A stretch of 64,000 nucleotides of DNA from assembly GCA_902826835.1 (NCBI GenBank), contig CADEGH010000004.1:232370-296369 (forward strand). The letters run 5' to 3'. The DNA comes from an uncultured bacterium (GTDB lineage: Bacteria; Planctomycetota; GCA-002687715). Every line of letters starts with the position of its first letter. The stretch's first letter is position 1. A model generated the notes under the pieces. The model was not told the origin of the DNA and made no database searches. It was given only the letters and a program-made list of their open reading frames with translations. The position numbers were made by a program, and so were the translations under genes. Below, piece by piece: positions 24,708 to 34,181 of this stretch.

Positions 24708-26794
24708 GGGCCGACCCACAGGGACCGGCCGGCTTGATTCGCCTTGGGCGCGAGGCCTAGCACAGCGCGCAGCGTTGGCACGATGTCGAGCAGACTCTTC
24801 TTCCCCGCCGCCAAACGTACATTGCTGGCCAATAGTCCCGGCACGAGTTCCGGATCGACTGAACAGTGATCGCCGCTCCACCTCGACAAGTTGGGCACGA
24901 TGAGTGCTTCATCCATGCCAAGCAGGCAGGAAGCCCAAGATACGCGGTATCCCCGCTCGAAGCCCACCACCAAGTCGGGAGCGTCCGGATCGTCGGCTCT
25001 CTCACCCAATTCGGCGCGCGTACTCACCGATCGGACGACGGGCCTTCCCTCGTGGCGCAGGGCGAGCAGACCCTGCCGAATTTCCTCGACCAGTTTCGCA
25101 CGCTCAGAAACCGGGACGATGCCTTGCGGTTCCCGGCCGACTTGGTTCAGCCAAATCTGCCCCAGGCCCAGCGAGTAAGCGCGACTCTTATTCCATTCGA
25201 CGTGGTCAATCGCTTTCCCCAGGTGCGATTGGAGATCGCGCGCAACGGTGGGCCGACCCTCGAGATACCCGGCTTCTAAGAGCCAGCGATTCAGATTCAC
25301 CGCGTACCGGAAGGGAGCAAATCCGTGGTCCGACACCACGAGGAGCACGTCGGTATCGCGGAGCACTTCCCGTCGGATGCGTCCGATGAACCGATCGGCG
25401 TCCCGGTAAGCCTGCGCAATCACATCCCCCCGCCGCTTGGCCGCTTCCGCGTCGTGCCCGGGGTGCTCCCGGTCGTGGTCCTTGAAGAACACGTGCTGGA
25501 GGCGGTCGGGAGTGCTGAGCACGGAAAAGTGAACCCGCCAATCCGCAGTTAGCAGAGTCTCGATCACCATGCTCTCTTGGCGGGTGCGGACCAAGGCGAC
25601 GTCTTCGAGCAGGGCTTCGTCGTCGATGAGTTCATCCTGGTAGGGATTGGTGGCGGTCGCCCAGCCCACCGTCTCGAAGAGGCCGGAGCGCGCCAATTGC
25701 CTACCGTATTCGGCCGAGCTCGTGATCTTGGCCCACGGCACCTGCAAGCGAGGGTCGATTTGCACGGGTTCTTGATACAGAACCGGCCGATCGCCGCCCT
25801 GCATGAGCCGAAAGCGGGTGATTCCCGAGACGTCAGGGAATATCGGGCTCCACTCAAATTGGAGTGGCACCAGGGGGGTCGCGCGACCGGCTTCGAGCTC
25901 GAGCTCGAGCTTGCCGACTTGCAAGAGATAGCGCTCCCGAGCCCTCTGCATTGCCAATTTCAGGCGCAGGTTTTCGCGGCCTCGCGGGTGTTTCGGGCCG
26001 AGGAGATCCGCGCCCCCCCAACCATTCCCATCCGCGGTGGGTGCCATGGCCACTTCGCGCGAACCCATCGTGGTCCAACGTGTTCCGCCCGGGACCGGCT
26101 CGCCCCGGTAGACACAGCAGGCGCCGTGGGTTCCCAAGAGATCGGGCACTCCCAGTCCGGCCAGCAATCGGCCGTGTTTCAATTCGGGTGCGGGGAACGA
26201 ACACGGCGCAAACAAGCTCGTGACCGGAATACCGGCCTCGTCCAATTCTTCGAAGAATGCGCGGGTCGTACGGCGATTGTGGGGAACGAGAACGCTCTCC
26301 GGAATTTCCTTCTGGAGGAGCAACAGGAACGCCATGATCCCCATTCCGAGGCAGATGGCGAGACCCCGTCTCCGCTTCCAAAGCCACCACGGCACGAGCG
26401 CGACGAGGAAAATCAACAGGTAGGTGAAGAACCGGATCCCTCCCCGCATCACCCCGCGTTCCTGCACTCGGACCAAGCCGTTGTGCGGCCAAATCTTGCC
26501 GCCCTCGGTGCCACGCACCAGGAAATCGCGAATCCCCGTGACCGCCGGCGGCTCCCCGGTCATCATGCTCGACCAAGCGACCGGCGATTGGGCCGGGTTG
26601 GTGGTGTCGCAACGAGCAAAGGTGCCCTCCCGCTCGAGGCGTGCTAGTTCCGGCAATTCGCCCTGTGCCATCAAGTCCGACGCGATTCCGTGGTCCAATC
26701 CGTCGATGCCGAGGATCACTACCCGGCGCGGACTCTGGGCCCAAACCGTCGAAATCAACCACAACAGAGCGATCAGACTCCGCGTCGAAGCCAT
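24704..26794 (-). CDS. Membrane-anchored type I phosphodiesterase / alkaline-phosphatase superfamily protein
   Basis: A 696-residue protein. The start at 26794 gives a signal or anchor segment (STRSLIALLWLISTVWAQ). The superfamily metal sites are visible: ILGIDGLDHG at the N-terminus, the nucleophile region AQSPVAWSSMMTG (Ser where many members have Thr), DRLQHVFF, and SDHGFAPF. Two further membrane helices lie at about 125-165. Relatives hydrolyse or transfer phospho-groups on lipids, nucleotides and glycans. It overlaps the upstream glycosyltransferase by 22 bp. Its place at the head of the isoprenoid genes suggests action on a lipid-linked glycan. Confidence 0.78.
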   Translation of the reverse strand: MASTRSLIALLWLISTVWAQSPRRVVILGIDGLDHGIASDLMAQGELPELARLEREGTFARCDTTNPAQSPVAWSSMMTGEPPAVTGIRDFLVRGTEGGKIWPHNGLVRVQERGVMRGGIRFFTYLLIFLVALVPWWLWKRRRGLAICLGMGIMAFLLLLQKEIPESVLVPHNRRTTRAFFEELDEAGIPVTSLFAPCSFPAPELKHGRLLAGLGVPDLLGTHGACCVYRGEPVPGGTRWTTMGSREVAMAPTADGNGWGGADLLGPKHPRGRENLRLKLAMQRARERYLLQVGKLELELEAGRATPLVPLQFEWSPIFPDVSGITRFRLMQGGDRPVLYQEPVQIDPRLQVPWAKITSSAEYGRQLARSGLFETVGWATATNPYQDELIDDEALLEDVALVRTRQESMVIETLLTADWRVHFSVLSTPDRLQHVFFKDHDREHPGHDAEAAKRRGDVIAQAYRDADRFIGRIRREVLRDTDVLLVVSDHGFAPFRYAVNLNRWLLEAGYLEGRPTVARDLQSHLGKAIDHVEWNKSRAYSLGLGQIWLNQVGREPQGIVPVSERAKLVEEIRQGLLALRHEGRPVVRSVSTRAELGERADDPDAPDLVVGFERGYRVSWASCLLGMDEALIVPNLSRWSGDHCSVDPELVPGLLASNVRLAAGKKSLLDIVPTLRAVLGLAPKANQAGRSLWVGP

Positions 26795-29031
26795 GCGTCG
26801 AGCTTTCCGAACGCGCCCTTCTTCCCGGCCAAGGATGCCTTGGCCCCGAGGTATTGGGCGAGGTTCTGGCTCATGCCGTAGAGCGGGGTTTTCAGCCAAT
26901 AGAACAGTTTCTGCGCCAGCGGAATCTTCGCTCGCCCAATGACGCCTCCGAGGTGCATCGAAGCCGCCACCGAGAATTTCGCGACATGCCAGAGAGTGGG
27001 CACCGTCTGGAGGCCTACGAGGTCGTTCAGGTTGGCATGGTCCAAGTACACACGCTTGAACTCGTAGAAAATCGGACGCTCGTGGGAGTGGATCACCACC
27101 GATTTGGGGTCCATCACGAGAGTGTGCCCCGCGAGGATGGCCTCCTTACCCCAGGCGACATCCTCCCCGAACTGGCGTCGCTCGAAGGGGATCGAATCCA
27201 TGACCGACTTGCGCACGCACGACGCCACGTCGTCGAACGCGATGAGCCGATAGCGGTCGAAGGGATGCAGACTCGCCCACTGATCGGGGTGCGCCAGTCG
27301 CTTCTGGACCGCATTCCCCTCCCCGTGAGTCCAGCCTTGCAGACGGTCACGCTGCCAAGGGTTGCAATCCGGCCGGGGCACCTGATGGCAATAAGCTCCC
27401 GCTACGTCCGGATCATCGAAATTGCCGACGAGGGACTCGAGCCAGTGTTCGTCCCACGGTTCGGCGTCGTGAGTGAGCAGAGCGACAATTTCTCCGCGAG
27501 CCTCGAGGACGGCGCGGTTGCGAGTCAAACCGTGGTTGAACTCGTGATTCGGGATTTGGACCAACCGGACTCGCGGATGAGACTTCACCAATTCGAGCGT
27601 GCCGTCGGTCGACCCCGAATCGATGATGAGGATTTCATAGTCAAAGGTGGTCTTCTGGGCGAGGACCTTATCCAGAACACCACGAAACAGCTCACCGCCG
27701 TTCCAGGTAGGAATGAACACGGTGGCGTAGGGACTCGGTGCCCCCTTGTGTTTGCGCGGCGCGATGGACGTCAGGTGCGCGCGCTTTCGCTCCGGATTGC
27801 CCGCGAGTGCCCGGTAGACGCGCTCGGTATCGATCGCCATCTGCTCGAGCGTGCGAACTCGGTCCCTGAACGCGGAGGCCCGATTGGCCAAGGTGTCGTC
27901 GTCCACGACCGCGGCGATCTTGTGGGCCAGGTCGTCGGCGTCGCCGGGTCGAAACAGGACCGGTTCGCCGGTGTCCGCCAAGGCCTCGTGCATCGCCCCG
28001 AGGTCACTGGCGATCACCGGGAGTCCCGCCGCCATTCCTTCCCGAAGGGTGAGGCAAAAACTCTCCCACCACACCGATGGCACCACCAGCACATCGAGCT
28101 CGGTCAGAATTCGCGGCAAGTCATCGGGGGAATAAGACCCGTGCCAATGCCACCGAAGGTCGGCGCGAGCCTGGGCCCGCAATCGCTCCAAGTAACCCTG
28201 ATCCCCGTGAAACGAGGGAGCTTCACCGTAAATGTGGGTTTCGAGCTCGGGTCGCCCGAGACGATTCATGGCCTCGATCAGGACGTGCACTCCCTTTGTG
28301 GGGATGACCGAGCCCAGGAAGCCGATGCGGCGGCGCGGGCGCACCGGGCCGATTCGAGCCGGGATCCGCGCGAGATCGAGGCCATGCGGAATCGCCTCGA
28401 TGCGACTCGGGTCGATCCCGAACTCGGCGAACCGGCTTCGATGATGCTGCGAAGGCGCGATCAATCGACCCACTCCGAGGAGGCGCGCCCGCAGGGCCTG
28501 GTCCAACTCGAGCAGGAGGGGGCCAGACATCTCGAAGTGCGGCCACAAGCGAGCGAGGCAGCGGCTGCAGCGTTCCCGATCCAGAGTCTCGCAGCGCTCG
28601 AGCTCCGGAGTGATCCGCTGGCCGCGCAGGCAGCTCAGCCAGAAATCGTGCAGCGTGAGGACGGTGGGAATTCCCCGTTCCGCCAGCCGGTCCAAGATCC
28701 CCGTCGAGAGTCCAGTCAAATGGTGAATGTGGACGAGGTCGACCGGGGCTCGGTCCAACACCGGCATGAAGGCCTCGTCGATCCGCGGATTGACGAGGAC
28801 ATCCGCGACGCCCCGCACATCCGAGAAGCGGTAGCCCACTTCGTCGACTTCGACTCCCTCGAACTCGCGCCGCCGGACCGAAAATTCGGGGACCGCAGCA
28901 TCGCCGGTGCGAGCGAACACCCGGACCTCGTGCCCCCGAGCGATCAGCGCCATCGCCAGATCGCGCTGGTGCACCTCGGTGCCTCCCCGTGAATCGGGTG
29001 GATACCCCGCGCCCACGAAGAGTACTTTCAT
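26773..29031 (-). CDS. Bifunctional glycosyltransferase: GT4 fused to rhamnosyltransferase-like GT2
   Basis: A 752-residue fusion. The ATG at 29031 overlaps the previous stop (ATGA); the open frame upstream is only a shadow of that gene. Residues 1 to about 415 form a GT4 enzyme (MKVLFVGAGYPPDSRGGTE, IGFLGSVIPTKGVHVLIEAM, EGMAAGLPVIASD) with a cysteine cluster C-x-R...C...C-x2-C. Residues about 435-720 form a GT2 enzyme (VFIPTWNGG, IDSGSTDGT, HEFNHGLTRNRA, LLTHDAEPWD) like RfbN rhamnosyltransferases. One chain could add two successive sugars to the same glycan. Confidence 0.87.
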   Translation of the reverse strand: MKVLFVGAGYPPDSRGGTEVHQRDLAMALIARGHEVRVFARTGDAAVPEFSVRRREFEGVEVDEVGYRFSDVRGVADVLVNPRIDEAFMPVLDRAPVDLVHIHHLTGLSTGILDRLAERGIPTVLTLHDFWLSCLRGQRITPELERCETLDRERCSRCLARLWPHFEMSGPLLLELDQALRARLLGVGRLIAPSQHHRSRFAEFGIDPSRIEAIPHGLDLARIPARIGPVRPRRRIGFLGSVIPTKGVHVLIEAMNRLGRPELETHIYGEAPSFHGDQGYLERLRAQARADLRWHWHGSYSPDDLPRILTELDVLVVPSVWWESFCLTLREGMAAGLPVIASDLGAMHEALADTGEPVLFRPGDADDLAHKIAAVVDDDTLANRASAFRDRVRTLEQMAIDTERVYRALAGNPERKRAHLTSIAPRKHKGAPSPYATVFIPTWNGGELFRGVLDKVLAQKTTFDYEILIIDSGSTDGTLELVKSHPRVRLVQIPNHEFNHGLTRNRAVLEARGEIVALLTHDAEPWDEHWLESLVGNFDDPDVAGAYCHQVPRPDCNPWQRDRLQGWTHGEGNAVQKRLAHPDQWASLHPFDRYRLIAFDDVASCVRKSVMDSIPFERRQFGEDVAWGKEAILAGHTLVMDPKSVVIHSHERPIFYEFKRVYLDHANLNDLVGLQTVPTLWHVAKFSVAASMHLGGVIGRAKIPLAQKLFYWLKTPLYGMSQNLAQYLGAKASLAGKKGAFGKLDAWLRRGV

Positions 29032-32000
29032 GCGGGCACCTCGGAGCGGTAACGAGCCGCCAGGATCGAGTAGCGCCTCTCCATGTCCGCGGCGTCCTGC
29101 TCGATCGATTTCACGGCCCGCCGGCCGGCCGCGAGACGAGCCAACAACCCTCGATCGTCGTGAAGCTCTCGGAGGCGCTCGGAGAGGTGCGTCGGATCTC
29201 CGACCCGGAACAGGAGGCCCGAGTGGCCCTCCTGGACGTACTCCGCCATGCCTCCGATATCCGAGACGACGAGAGGAACTCCCGCCATATAAGCCTCGTG
29301 GATCGTGAGCGGGGAATTCTCCCACCACAGGCTTGGCACCACCAAGACATCGAGTTCCGAGAGCACCGCCCCCACTTCGTCGGGCGCGAATCGGCCGTGG
29401 AATTGGGTGCGCGAGTTTTTCGAAATGTGCACGAGACTCTCGCCGTAACCCGGAAAGGTCTTGAGGCTGCCGTGGATGTGGCCGCTTACGTCGGGCAAGT
29501 CGCTCAGCCGATTTAGCGCCTCCACCAAGACGTGCACCCCCTTGTACTCGCTCACCGTGCCGACGTACCCCACTCTCAACTCGGGGGACGAAGTGCGCTC
29601 GAGTCCTTGGAACGGCCTTTCGTCCTGGCCATTGTCTGAGACCTCCAGGCGATCCTCCGCGATGAGTCCGGAACGGAGAAAGGTGTCGGCGAGAAACCGG
29701 CTGGGGGACAAAAAGAGGTCGACGGATCCGAGTTGCTCCCGGATGGCCGCCAGTCTCTGCACGATCGCCTGGGCATAGGCCTCGGACGGGAGGGCAGTGG
29801 CCGGCGCCGCTTTGGGAGCCTTCGGGAGGGCTCGTTTCAAGACTCGTTTGATGGCCGGAGAAAGATGACGCCCGACCCTCGACGCAAACGCGGCCCGCCC
29901 CACTTCGGCGGGCGGAGCGCCGAGACGAAGGTGCTGGATGCAATCCGCACACTTGGTCGGCACCGGCTCCGTGCACCGCTCCAAGTCCGCCCTCAGCATT
30001 TGCCCACCACGTGGACACAGGAGCCAATACTCGTGCAGCGTGAACACGATCGGGATGTTGCGGCGCTTCGTGATACCCAAGAAGTCGATGCTCAAATGCT
30101 GGAGGTGTTGAATGTGGACCACGTCAGGCTGCACCCGATCGAGAATCTCCTCGAAGAGGCGATTCATGTGAGGGTCGCGCCACGAAAGTTCGAACCACGG
30201 AGTGGTGTGCTGGTGACTGATTTCGAAGATGGGGAGCCCGTCAAAAGTGGTCTCTTTCAGCTCGTAGGAATGCACTCCGGGGTGGGCCTCGGTACAAAGC
30301 ACGGACACTTCGTGGTTGCGCCGCAGGGCCTGCGCGAGGCGGTACGTGTAAATCTCGGATCCCGCGGCGTGGCGCGGCAGAAAATCGTGGATGACGTAAA
30401 GAATCCGCAGGCCGCCCTTGGAAGATCGACGCGACGTCGGCCGCCCCCGCCGCTCGGAGGCGATCCGTTTGCCGTGCGACTGCAAGGCGTCTCGCAAACT
30501 CCGATTCTCGAGTTCGAGGTCTTCGGCCTCCCGCACGACGTCCGCCAATGCCCGCGAGAGGTCCTGATCGGCCACCGCGTTTTCCGCTGCCGTCGGACGC
30601 CCGATCCCGTCCTCGGGAGTCAGGCGGGTCTCGGCGGCCATCTCGGCGCGCAGGCGCTGAATTCGCAAGTGCGCCTCCGCGGTCATGCCGCGTTCGCGAG
30701 CTTCGGCCTGATCCCGCTGCTGCTGCAACTTCGCCTGGTTGAGCCGCAAGCGCTCGATTTCCGATCCGAGTTCGGTCAGGTCTTCGATCCGCCGCGCTTG
30801 CTCCGCCGACCACGCCGCGCGCAATTCTTCAATGCGGGCCAATGACCGCTTTGAATCTTCCTCGTGCGATTGTCGAGCGGAGTCGAGCGTGCCGCGGGCT
30901 CGATCGGCCTCCGACTGGGCGGCCGCGAGCGCTCGCCGAGCCTCCGCGAGTTCCGTGGTCAGGGCGGTGAGGTGGGCGCGCACCGGGGCGGAGTCGTCCA
31001 CGGCTCGCCGGGCCAATGCCAATTCTTCGGCGAGGCGCCGCGCGGCTTCCCGACCCTTGGCCACTTCGGAAACCTCGCGAGCCGTGGCCTCGGCGAGGCG
31101 CGAGGCCTCACCGGCTCGCTCGAGTTCCCGCGCGCGTCGCTCCCCCGCCGTCTCGGCCGCCGATCGATCGGCCGCCGCCAGCGCCACCAAGGCATCACGG
31201 CGGTGGCGTTCGATTTCTTCGCGATGCGCATCGATCGAGGACTTCCAGGCCTGCTCCTGCGCTTCGTGGCGACGCACCGATTCGGTGGCGAGGCTGACCT
31301 GTTCTTCCAGTCCAGCCACCCGACCGCGCAGAGCATCCTCGCGCCCCAGGCTTTCGCGCAATGCGAGGGTGCGATTTTCAACCAGGGTCGCCAGCGCCGC
31401 CGCTTCCGCCCGGTCCCGATCCACGTCCGACGCAAGTTCGATTCGCGGCGCCGAGCGGACTTCCTCGTAGTGCGCAAGGAGTCGCGTGGCATGCTCCGTC
31501 ATGGACGGAAGCGCCTGGTCCACCGATCCCAACTGGTCGCCCAACCCAGGTTCGGAGACAATTCTCCGCAGGGCGCGCGCACAATCCTCGACACTCTCGG
31601 GCTCGAACAGGAGTCCCTTCTTCTGCAGCCGCTCCCCCAGTGAGCCGCGCCGGCTCGCCAAGACCGGCAACCCGAGGCCGATCGCCTCGTCCAGCACGAA
31701 CGACCACGATTCGTGGGCGATGGAAGGAATGACCGCCCAATCCAATGCCTCGTGTTCGAGTTGCTCGGGCGCGTAAGGCCCGCGCCACCGTACATTGAGA
31801 CCCTCGGCCAGCTCCAGCAGACTACGGAGGTAGGTGGGATCGAAAGCTTCGCCGAACACGTGCAAGCGCAACCGAGCCTGTTCGGCAGGACTCAACCGGC
31901 GCATGGCCTCCAAGACGAGATGGAGGCCCTTCATCGGGTACAGATGTCCCCAGTGCGCGAGCTCCAAGATCCGGGTTCCGTCGTCCGAGAGCCGGGCCGG

Positions 32001-32690
32001 ACGGCGGGAGAGCCGACCGAGCGAGCCATGGGCCAACACCGTAAAATCGTCGAAGCTGCGCCCGAGTGCCTGGGCCAAGAATCGACCATGCGCCTCCGTC
32101 GGCACGAACCGCCTGGCCGCGAGTTCGAGTTCGCGGCGAAAGTCGCGAGCGAAGCCCTGGATCCCCGCGTCGATTTCCGACTGGGACCACCAGGGGTCGA
32201 TGGGCACGCACGATCGACACTCCTCGGGCGATAGAGCGCGGGTGCAAAACCCGTCGTCCCGGACCCGGAAGCACCGGGGGCAGGTACTCCAAAGATCGTG
32301 GAGCGTGACCACCGCGGGATAACCCCCGGCGCTCGCGGTTTTCACCAGGGTACGGGTGAGCCGAATCCAGTGGTGAACGTGGACGACATCGGGTTTCAGA
32401 TCAGCGAGCAATCTCGCGAAGATCTGCTCGACTTCGGGGGCGTAGGACCGTTCCCAATTGTCGACGAAGAGCCCGCTCCGGTGCAGTCGGAAGGCCTCTA
32501 TGCCCCCGAGGTCGAATCGCTCAAGGGTCGCTTCGGACTTGGCCAGGCTCGAACCGCACAGGAGTGAGACCCGAGCTCCGGCCGACGACAGCGCCTGCCC
32601 CAGACGCTCCACGTACAGTTCGGTCCCGCCGCGGAATTCGGGGGCGAGCCCGTGGGCAACCAACAAGACATGGAGGGGGCGTCCGGGCAC
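29028..32690 (-). CDS. Giant glycosyltransferase: GT4 - long coiled coil - GT4
   Basis: A 1220-residue protein. The first GT4 unit covers about 1-400 (VLLVAHGLAPEFRGGTE, GHLYPMKGLHLVLEAM, DEAIGLGLPVLASRRG). About 320 residues of Glu/Ala/Arg heptads follow (about 415-740), a probable coiled coil. The second GT4 unit spans about 761-1220 (ILYVIHDFLPRHAAGSE, GYVGTVSEYKGVHVLVEAL, HEAYMAGVPLVVSD). Both units have the Cys cluster after TLHD/TLHE. The start codon is GTG at 32690, 36 bp after the radical SAM gene. The coil may space or dimerise the domains, as in some O-antigen polymer chain-length regulators; that is a guess. Confidence 0.85.
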   Translation of the reverse strand: MPGRPLHVLLVAHGLAPEFRGGTELYVERLGQALSSAGARVSLLCGSSLAKSEATLERFDLGGIEAFRLHRSGLFVDNWERSYAPEVEQIFARLLADLKPDVVHVHHWIRLTRTLVKTASAGGYPAVVTLHDLWSTCPRCFRVRDDGFCTRALSPEECRSCVPIDPWWSQSEIDAGIQGFARDFRRELELAARRFVPTEAHGRFLAQALGRSFDDFTVLAHGSLGRLSRRPARLSDDGTRILELAHWGHLYPMKGLHLVLEAMRRLSPAEQARLRLHVFGEAFDPTYLRSLLELAEGLNVRWRGPYAPEQLEHEALDWAVIPSIAHESWSFVLDEAIGLGLPVLASRRGSLGERLQKKGLLFEPESVEDCARALRRIVSEPGLGDQLGSVDQALPSMTEHATRLLAHYEEVRSAPRIELASDVDRDRAEAAALATLVENRTLALRESLGREDALRGRVAGLEEQVSLATESVRRHEAQEQAWKSSIDAHREEIERHRRDALVALAAADRSAAETAGERRARELERAGEASRLAEATAREVSEVAKGREAARRLAEELALARRAVDDSAPVRAHLTALTTELAEARRALAAAQSEADRARGTLDSARQSHEEDSKRSLARIEELRAAWSAEQARRIEDLTELGSEIERLRLNQAKLQQQRDQAEARERGMTAEAHLRIQRLRAEMAAETRLTPEDGIGRPTAAENAVADQDLSRALADVVREAEDLELENRSLRDALQSHGKRIASERRGRPTSRRSSKGGLRILYVIHDFLPRHAAGSEIYTYRLAQALRRNHEVSVLCTEAHPGVHSYELKETTFDGLPIFEISHQHTTPWFELSWRDPHMNRLFEEILDRVQPDVVHIQHLQHLSIDFLGITKRRNIPIVFTLHEYWLLCPRGGQMLRADLERCTEPVPTKCADCIQHLRLGAPPAEVGRAAFASRVGRHLSPAIKRVLKRALPKAPKAAPATALPSEAYAQAIVQRLAAIREQLGSVDLFLSPSRFLADTFLRSGLIAEDRLEVSDNGQDERPFQGLERTSSPELRVGYVGTVSEYKGVHVLVEALNRLSDLPDVSGHIHGSLKTFPGYGESLVHISKNSRTQFHGRFAPDEVGAVLSELDVLVVPSLWWENSPLTIHEAYMAGVPLVVSDIGGMAEYVQEGHSGLLFRVGDPTHLSERLRELHDDRGLLARLAAGRRAVKSIEQDAADMERRYSILAARYRSEVPA

Positions 32691-32726
32691 GTCGGCATTC
32701 TGCCAAGCCGCCGCGGGCGCGGAAGG

Positions 32727-34181
32727 TCAGGTGCGGCGGGGGCGCTCGATGAAGAACGTATCCGTGCGGTAGGTCCCCTGGCCGAGCTGAGTGTTGTAGT
32801 TGCAATCCCGACAGCAGGGAATCGGATCACCCTGGACGAGGCGCTCGCGCATCTCGCGCATCGGCGGCCCGTTCCAGATCGAGGCCAAATCCTGTTGGTG
32901 GATGTTGCCGACGATCGGCCGTCCTTGGATGCAACAGGGCGCGACGTCCCCAGAGATGTTCACGAAGAGTTCGTTCCACAGGAACTTGCAGGTGTAGCGA
33001 CTTCCCTCGAGCTTGGGCTCGGCCGCGTGCCCGTAGCCGAGGGTGGGAGGCGAAGCCGGGGGCTCGGACACGGCATTGGCTGCCACCTGGGCTTGCAATC
33101 GCCGCTCGTCCGCCGATTGTTGCAAGGGACTGCCGAACGCTCGCTCCTGGGCGTGGGTGTGCACGTTCACTTCGCGCAAACCCTCGCTCGCGAGTCCGGC
33201 CGGCCCCGCGGTCGGCGGCGGCGTGTATTCGTGGAAGGCTTCGTCGATGGCGGCGGGCATGGAGATGATCTCCACCTCCGCTCCGCCCTCGAGCATCGAC
33301 CGAAGGTGAGGCAGTGGCCCGTCTCGAAGGTCCGGCTCGCGAAGCACCGTGGACGCGATTTCGGCCTCGCTCGGGCCGGGAATCTCGGCCGGCAAGCCCA
33401 CGGAAACGCCAAGCTCCTCAGCGACCCGGCGGGCCTCTCGCAGGCTCGCATTGGCGAGCGCGGGATGCCGGAAGCAGGAGCTCTGCGCCATTTTGTCGTT
33501 GAAAGCGATCATCCACGCCGCCGCGACCCGATTGACATCGAGCAACTTCGCGATGCGGATGATCGTGGGGAGCTCCTCGATGTTTTCCCGCATCAGCGTG
33601 ACGTTCAGGTGAAGGCCGGGCTTCCAACTGCCTTCCGGCAGGCTCTTGCGCCACCGATCGAACACGAGCATGTTTTTCGTGATGACATCGAAGTCACCGC
33701 CGATGCGGATGCGGTTGAACGTCCGCCTGGTGCCTCCGTCGAACGAGATGATCATGGCCGAAGTCCACGGCCCGACCTTCTCCACCATGGTCCGATCCAG
33801 GAGCTGACCGTTGGTGATGAATTCGATCTTCGTGTTCCACTCCTGCGCCTGTTCGATCACGCGGTCGAGGTAGGGAATCATCAAGGGCTCCCCCACCACG
33901 GTCAGGTTCACGACCAGCGCATGGGGCATGACCTGCGGCGAAAGCAGGTCGAATAGCTCCGTGCGCATATGCAAGTCGTAGCCCTTCTTGCGCCCGTCTT
34001 CCCTCGGCACCGGGAACTCGCACATACGGCAGAAAAAATTGCAGTCCGCGGTGAGCTCCATGGTCACCTTCAGCGGCATCCCGTCCACGAACACGTCCCC
34101 GCGTTCGGCGGCCTCGCGCACGCGCCGCTCGTTGTCGGCCTTGTAGTGGAGGATCTGCTCGGTCGTGTAGGTGGTGGTCAT
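32727..34181 (-). CDS. Radical SAM protein with C-terminal SPASM domain
   Basis: A 484-residue enzyme. The ATG at 34181 has GGGAG about 7 nt upstream and overlaps the previous stop. The [4Fe-4S]-SAM motif is C47-x3-C51-x2-C54 (CNFFCRMC), followed by VVGEPLM and ISFDGGTR. The C-terminal SPASM region supplies further cluster cysteines (CKFLWNELF, VAPCCIQGRPIVGNI, CCRDC). A low-conservation Ala/Pro-rich insert of about 90 residues separates the two. Similar proteins occur in surface-glycan clusters and may modify sugars or a carrier; others modify peptides, but no precursor peptide was seen nearby. Confidence 0.88.
   Translation of the reverse strand: MTTTYTTEQILHYKADNERRVREAAERGDVFVDGMPLKVTMELTADCNFFCRMCEFPVPREDGRKKGYDLHMRTELFDLLSPQVMPHALVVNLTVVGEPLMIPYLDRVIEQAQEWNTKIEFITNGQLLDRTMVEKVGPWTSAMIISFDGGTRRTFNRIRIGGDFDVITKNMLVFDRWRKSLPEGSWKPGLHLNVTLMRENIEELPTIIRIAKLLDVNRVAAAWMIAFNDKMAQSSCFRHPALANASLREARRVAEELGVSVGLPAEIPGPSEAEIASTVLREPDLRDGPLPHLRSMLEGGAEVEIISMPAAIDEAFHEYTPPPTAGPAGLASEGLREVNVHTHAQERAFGSPLQQSADERRLQAQVAANAVSEPPASPPTLGYGHAAEPKLEGSRYTCKFLWNELFVNISGDVAPCCIQGRPIVGNIHQQDLASIWNGPPMREMRERLVQGDPIPCCRDCNYNTQLGQGTYRTDTFFIERPRRT

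Noticed and set aside
29032..30027. N-terminal extension of the GT4-GT2 gene to 1084 residues
   Set aside because: The added part is basic, repetitive and antisense/out-of-frame to the large GT4-coil-GT4 gene; the ATG at 29031 overlaps that gene's stop, as usual in this cluster.
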